From: Deltaproteobacteria bacterium
GTDB taxonomy: Bacteria; Desulfobacterota; GWC2-55-46; JADFVP01
NCBI GenBank assembly: GCA_024275855.1
Contig: JAJRYL010000207.1
Span: 1 to 5,438, forward strand
Direction: 5' to 3'
Length of the DNA stretch: 5,438 bases
Part shown: piece by piece, positions 5,398 to 5,438 of the stretch
How positions within the stretch are numbered: position 1 is the stretch's first letter
Layout of the letters: each line of letters starts with the position of its first letter
Translations under genes and position numbers: made by a program
The notes under the pieces: generated by a model
Told to the model about the DNA's origin: nothing
Seen by the model: only the letters and a program-made list of their open reading frames with translations
Databases searched by the model: none

Positions 5398-5438
5398 GTG
5401 CAGGTTTCACTTCTAAATCATACTCCCGAACCTGAAAA
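5398..5438 (+). CDS. thyX: Probable flavin-dependent thymidylate synthase, N-terminus (partial)
   Basis: From a GTG at 5398 the frame reads MQVSLLNHTPEPE and runs off the window. GAGGT (5387-5391) lies six bases upstream as a ribosome binding site. The pattern of a short beta strand followed by HTP-x-PE is how many ThyX proteins begin (for example KVxLLAxTPxPE). ThyX makes dTMP from dUMP using methylenetetrahydrofolate and FAD. Only 13 residues are visible and the catalytic RHRxxSxNExSxR signature is outside the window, so the call is tentative. The close spacing to rpmE suggests one transcript. Confidence 0.6.
   Translation, partial: MQVSLLNHTPEPE

Overview
The window is a stretch of bacterial chromosome of moderate GC content. 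It most likely comes from a diderm (Gram-negative) lineage of deltaproteobacterial or related type. The clues are an alpha operon in the order rpsM-rpsK-rpsD-rpoA-rplQ, zinc-binding (four-cysteine) forms of S4 and L31, a GAF-GGDEF signalling enzyme, a lipoprotein with an outer-membrane-type SmpA/BamE-like domain, and a probable thyX start. The taxonomic guess is inference. Non-ATG starts are common: TTG for rpsD and probably the lipoprotein, GTG for rpmE and probably thyX.

Region 1 (1-2852, + strand) is the distal part of the alpha operon. It holds the last codons of rpsM (S13), an unusually long 139-base hairpin-rich spacer, rpsK (S11), rpsD (S4), rpoA (RNA polymerase alpha) and rplQ (L17 with a long Lys/Ala tail). 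The genes supply 30S and 50S assembly proteins and the alpha subunit that nucleates RNA polymerase. S4 is the known translational repressor of this operon in other bacteria, so the structured rpsM-rpsK spacer is a candidate regulatory leader.

Region 2 (2853-3367) has no gene. It contains a run of hairpins, a very strong bidirectional terminator at 3171-3204 that separates the convergent transcription units, and an 85-base element closed by a perfect 10-bp inverted repeat.

Region 3 (3368-4829, - strand) is a two-gene signalling unit: a GAF-GGDEF cyclic dinucleotide synthase followed by a small SmpA/OmlA/BamE-like lipoprotein. The GGDEF domain keeps the catalytic GGDEF motif and an RxxD inhibitory site. 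At the position where ordinary diguanylate cyclases have the guanine-selecting Asp (PleD D344) it has Ser. That substitution is the signature of the Hypr GGDEF enzymes, which make 3',3'-cGAMP. This is the most interesting point in the window.

Region 4 (4830-5438) is a divergent intergenic region with a candidate promoter for the cyclase and a hairpin-plus-poly-T leader ahead of rpmE (L31). It is followed by rpmE itself and the first codons of a probable thyX (flavin-dependent thymidylate synthase) running off the window.
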